Shown here in pieces: positions 61,552 through 64,000 of a DNA stretch of 64,000 nt. The notes beneath the pieces were generated by a model that saw nothing but the letters and a program-made list of their open reading frames with translations, searched no databases and was not told the DNA's origin. Positions within the stretch are counted from its first letter, which is position 1; each line of letters opens with the position of its first letter. The translations under genes and the position numbers were made by a program. Where the stretch lies: contig OX044357.1 in assembly GCA_943846675.1 (NCBI GenBank), positions 2,294,001-2,358,000 on the forward strand, in the 5' to 3' direction. The stretch is from UBA987 sp002292105. Lineage in GTDB: Bacteria; Bacteroidota; Bacteroidia; NS11-12g; UBA9320.

Positions 61552-62865
61552 ATGCGCACCAAAGACTTTCGCAAAAACAAGGTTGACATCATCACCTTAG
61601 GCTGTTCTAAAAATGTCGTCGACTCAGAAGTCTTGCTAACGCAACTGAAAGCAAATGACATAGAGGCCGGTCATCAAACAGACGACGATGACGCAAATAT
61701 CATTGTAGTCAACACCTGTGGGTTTATTGAAAATGCCAAACAAGAATCTATTGATACCATACTTCAATATATTGACCAAAAAGAAGCAGGAAATATTGAC
61801 AAACTTTACGTAACAGGCTGTTTATCACATCGATACAAAGACGAACTTGCTTCCGAAATGCCTGAAGTTGATGCCTTTTTTGGGACGATGGAATTGCCTG
61901 GATTACTTCAGAAACTAAACGCAGATTATAAAAAGAATCTCTTAGGAGAGCGCATTACTACAACACCTTTTCATTACGCTTATTTGAAAATTTCAGAAGG
62001 ATGCAACAGGCCTTGTTCTTTCTGTGCAATTCCTCAAATGCGTGGAAAGCATGTTTCTAAACCCATTGAACTTCTTATAAAGGAAGCTGAAAACCTTGCA
62101 AAAAATGGGTGTAAAGAGCTGATGTTGATAGCGCAAGATTCTACCTATTACGGCCTTGATTTATACAATGAACGTAAACTTGCCGGCCTCATGGATTCGT
62201 TGGCCAATGTCAACGGTATAGACTGGATTCGTTTACATTATGCATATCCATCGCAGTTCCCAATGGAAGTGCTTGACGTGATTAAGAACAATACATCGAT
62301 TTGCAATTATCTTGACATGCCACTGCAGCATATCACTGACAATGTGCTAAAATTTATGCGACGTGGTATTACGAAAAGAAGGACAGTCGAGGTTGTCGAA
62401 CACATTAAATCGCACAATCCTGATTTGTCATTTAGAACCACAATGCTTGTTGGTCATCCTGGCGAAACAGAAAACGATTTCCTCGAATTGTGTGATTTCG
62501 TAGAGACGTATAAATTTGACCGACTCGGCGTTTTTACCTATTCACATGAAGACGGAACGCACGCCCACACATTGGCCGACGATATACCGGAAAAAGAAAA
62601 ACAAGCACGGGCAAGTCACATAATGGAACTTCAAGAACAAATCAGTTTTGATTTGAATCAAAGTAAAATTGGGAAAACCAAAAGAGTACTTATTGATCGT
62701 ATTGAGAACAATTTCTTCATAGGTAGAACAGAAGCCGACTCTCCTGAAGTAGACAATGAGGTACTTATTCCGCAAAACAATGATTATTTGAGAATAGGTG
62801 ATTTCGTAAATGTTAAAATAGAAACTGCAAAAGAATTTGACTTATATGGAAGCGTCGTTAAATAA
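61552..62865 (+). CDS. rimO: Ribosomal protein S12 methylthiotransferase
   Basis: A 437-residue radical-SAM enzyme that methylthiolates the conserved Asp of ribosomal protein S12. N-terminal MTTase Cys residues are in TLGCSKN, VNTCGFI and VTGCLSHR; the radical SAM motif is CNRPCSFC in ISEGCNRPCSFCAIPQMRG. The SKNVVDSE signature separates RimO from MiaB. A TRAM domain ends the protein. Its last 20 bases overlap the start of bshC. Confidence 0.95.
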   Translation: MRTKDFRKNKVDIITLGCSKNVVDSEVLLTQLKANDIEAGHQTDDDDANIIVVNTCGFIENAKQESIDTILQYIDQKEAGNIDKLYVTGCLSHRYKDELASEMPEVDAFFGTMELPGLLQKLNADYKKNLLGERITTTPFHYAYLKISEGCNRPCSFCAIPQMRGKHVSKPIELLIKEAENLAKNGCKELMLIAQDSTYYGLDLYNERKLAGLMDSLANVNGIDWIRLHYAYPSQFPMEVLDVIKNNTSICNYLDMPLQHITDNVLKFMRRGITKRRTVEVVEHIKSHNPDLSFRTTMLVGHPGETENDFLELCDFVETYKFDRLGVFTYSHEDGTHAHTLADDIPEKEKQARASHIMELQEQISFDLNQSKIGKTKRVLIDRIENNFFIGRTEADSPEVDNEVLIPQNNDYLRIGDFVNVKIETAKEFDLYGSVVK

Positions 62866-64000
62866 TTTTCACATACATCACATTGACGCAAAAGACACAG
62901 ACTTTTATAAACCAGTTCTTTCTAATTTAACTAATCCCGAATTTGCTAAAGACTTATTAAACACAGAAGGTGTTTCTGCGTTAGGAAAAACCATTACGCA
63001 ACAAAGTCGGTTTGATGCCGAATACCGTTCCCGCTTAGTTGAGGTATTGAAGCTGCAATACCAGAAAAGTCTGATTGATTTAACAAGTGACTCTGAGGTA
63101 TTCAAAAACATTGAAAAACTACGAGATACCAATACTTTAAGCGTCACAACAGGACAACAAATTCATATTTTTTTAGGTCCATTCTTTGTCGTTAACAAAA
63201 TCCTATCATGCTGCGCCGAAGCCAACAAAATAGCCGAGGAACTGCCTGACAATGATGTAGTTCCAGTCTTCTGGATGGCAAGTGAAGACCATGATTTTGA
63301 TGAAATAAAGTCGACTCGACTGTATAATGAAACCTACGACTGGGAAATGGATTCGCAAGGCCCTGTGGGCCGGTTAAACCCAAAGTCATTAGTTGCTCTT
63401 GTAGAGAAGGCCCAACAGAGAATTGATCAAACAGAAGACAATCTGCAGTTTTTAGATGACTGCAAATATGCTTATGCCAACTGTAACACTTTTGCGGATG
63501 CCACTCGCTACATCGTTCACAAGCACTTTGAAGATACTGGGATTGTGGTTATCGACCCCGATGATCCGTTTCTAAAATCAAAAAGTATAGACTTATTCCA
63601 ATCCGATATTTTTGACCATAAGCCTTCAGCAGCCATAGACAAAGGTATAGAGACAATGAAACGCTTTGGCATCAAAGCACCAATCAATACGCGGCCAATA
63701 AACACATTCTATATAACTGATAACCAAAGAAATAGAATAGAAAAGAAAAACGAATCGTTGTTTAGTTTGGTCGGCACAGAAACAACCTTTTCAGCCGACC
63801 AACTGCGTCAAAAAATTAAGGATAACCCGGAGTGTTTTAGCCCAAATGCCTTATTACGACCTTTGTATCAACAAACGATATTGCCAAATATTCAGTACGT
63901 GTGTGGTGCAAGTGAAATTATATATTGGTTGGAGCTTAAAAATGCCATGGAAGGCTCGGAATTGGTCTACCCTATTTTGTCCATTCGCAAGTCCATGTTT
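62846..64000 (+). CDS. bshC: Putative cysteine ligase BshC, 3' partial
   Basis: The frame is open for 385 codons to the window edge. The family pattern is clear: VTTGQQIHIFLGPFFVVNKI near 92-111, VVPVFWMASEDHDFDEI near 132-148, and NALLRPLYQQTILPNIQYVCGASEIIYW near 340-367. BshC is thought to add cysteine to glucosaminyl-malate in the last step of bacillithiol synthesis. Full family length is about 530 residues, so about 150 are missing. The ATG overlaps rimO by 20 bases. Confidence 0.92.
   Translation, partial: MEASLNNFHIHHIDAKDTDFYKPVLSNLTNPEFAKDLLNTEGVSALGKTITQQSRFDAEYRSRLVEVLKLQYQKSLIDLTSDSEVFKNIEKLRDTNTLSVTTGQQIHIFLGPFFVVNKILSCCAEANKIAEELPDNDVVPVFWMASEDHDFDEIKSTRLYNETYDWEMDSQGPVGRLNPKSLVALVEKAQQRIDQTEDNLQFLDDCKYAYANCNTFADATRYIVHKHFEDTGIVVIDPDDPFLKSKSIDLFQSDIFDHKPSAAIDKGIETMKRFGIKAPINTRPINTFYITDNQRNRIEKKNESLFSLVGTETTFSADQLRQKIKDNPECFSPNALLRPLYQQTILPNIQYVCGASEIIYWLELKNAMEGSELVYPILSIRKSMF

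Noticed and set aside
1..64000. tRNA, rRNA, insertion sequences or prophage genes
   Set aside because: I saw no cloverleaf-like sequence, rRNA, transposase, integrase or phage structural gene in the gaps or frames.

Overview
The window reads as a stretch of low-GC chromosome from a member of the Bacteroidota, most likely Flavobacteriales. The signs are five secreted proteins with type IX secretion (T9SS) C-terminal sorting domains, a gliding-motility type B C-terminus on a giant cell-surface protein, DUF6090 and GSCFA proteins, BshC (bacillithiol synthesis), a mevalonate-pathway cluster beside a UbiA-type GGGP prenyltransferase, the small DUF4295 gene after rpmB-rpmG, and promoter boxes of the Bacteroidota form TTTG-N19/20-TAnnTTTG. 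I see no rRNA, tRNA, CRISPR array, insertion sequence or prophage, and no gene-free stretch longer than about 300 bases.

Layout. 1-4.4 kb: the 3' end of an HsdR-N-like gene, the antiporter nhaD, a family 2 glycosyltransferase, a TPR protein and a queuosine-precursor transporter. 4.4-10.3 kb: a T9SS cargo with a CxxCH motif, a von Willebrand A protein, a membrane J-domain protein and a conserved hypothetical. 10.3-14.1 kb: an operon-like run of three GHMP-fold enzymes (GYDIA-type kinase, diphosphomevalonate decarboxylase, mevalonate kinase) and a UbiA prenyltransferase. 14.1-22.2 kb: a T9SS beta-propeller protein overlapping an RmlD-like reductase, a small exported protein, a DEAD-box helicase, an exported amine-oxidase-like flavoprotein and a DUF3089 hydrolase. 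22.2-29 kb: an accessory stretch, all on the minus strand, of small DUF genes (DUF6090-ankyrin, DUF4926, SRPBCC, PaiB-like, DUF4375, CIA30) with an AraC-regulator remnant. 29-41 kb: one 4014-codon gene for a giant T9SS type B protein with twenty 76-residue repeats.

41-64 kb is mostly housekeeping: GSCFA protein, a lipoprotein gene with an in-frame TAG, miaB, a sigma-54-type activator, lptE, a conserved hypothetical, secG, groES-groEL, a cytochrome c peroxidase with a T9SS partner, rpsA, EVE-pyrR-pyrB-ansA, gyrB, rpmB-rpmG-DUF4295, ftsY-rimO-bshC (bshC runs off the window end).

Several starts were moved from the longest reading frame because that start lies inside a promoter box or a terminator hairpin. 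One (22227-22733) was moved upstream to a non-ATG codon because a clean signal peptide is encoded there in frame. The best second-look items are the giant repeat protein and its six-unit super-repeat, the lipoprotein gene with the in-frame stop, the hidden signal peptide, the AraC remnant joined to a T9SS gene, the strong Shine-Dalgarno sequence before rpsA in a lineage that mostly lacks them, and a possible link between the NtrC-type activator and palindromes before miaB and groES. I did not find a clearly new multi-gene defence or catalytic system.
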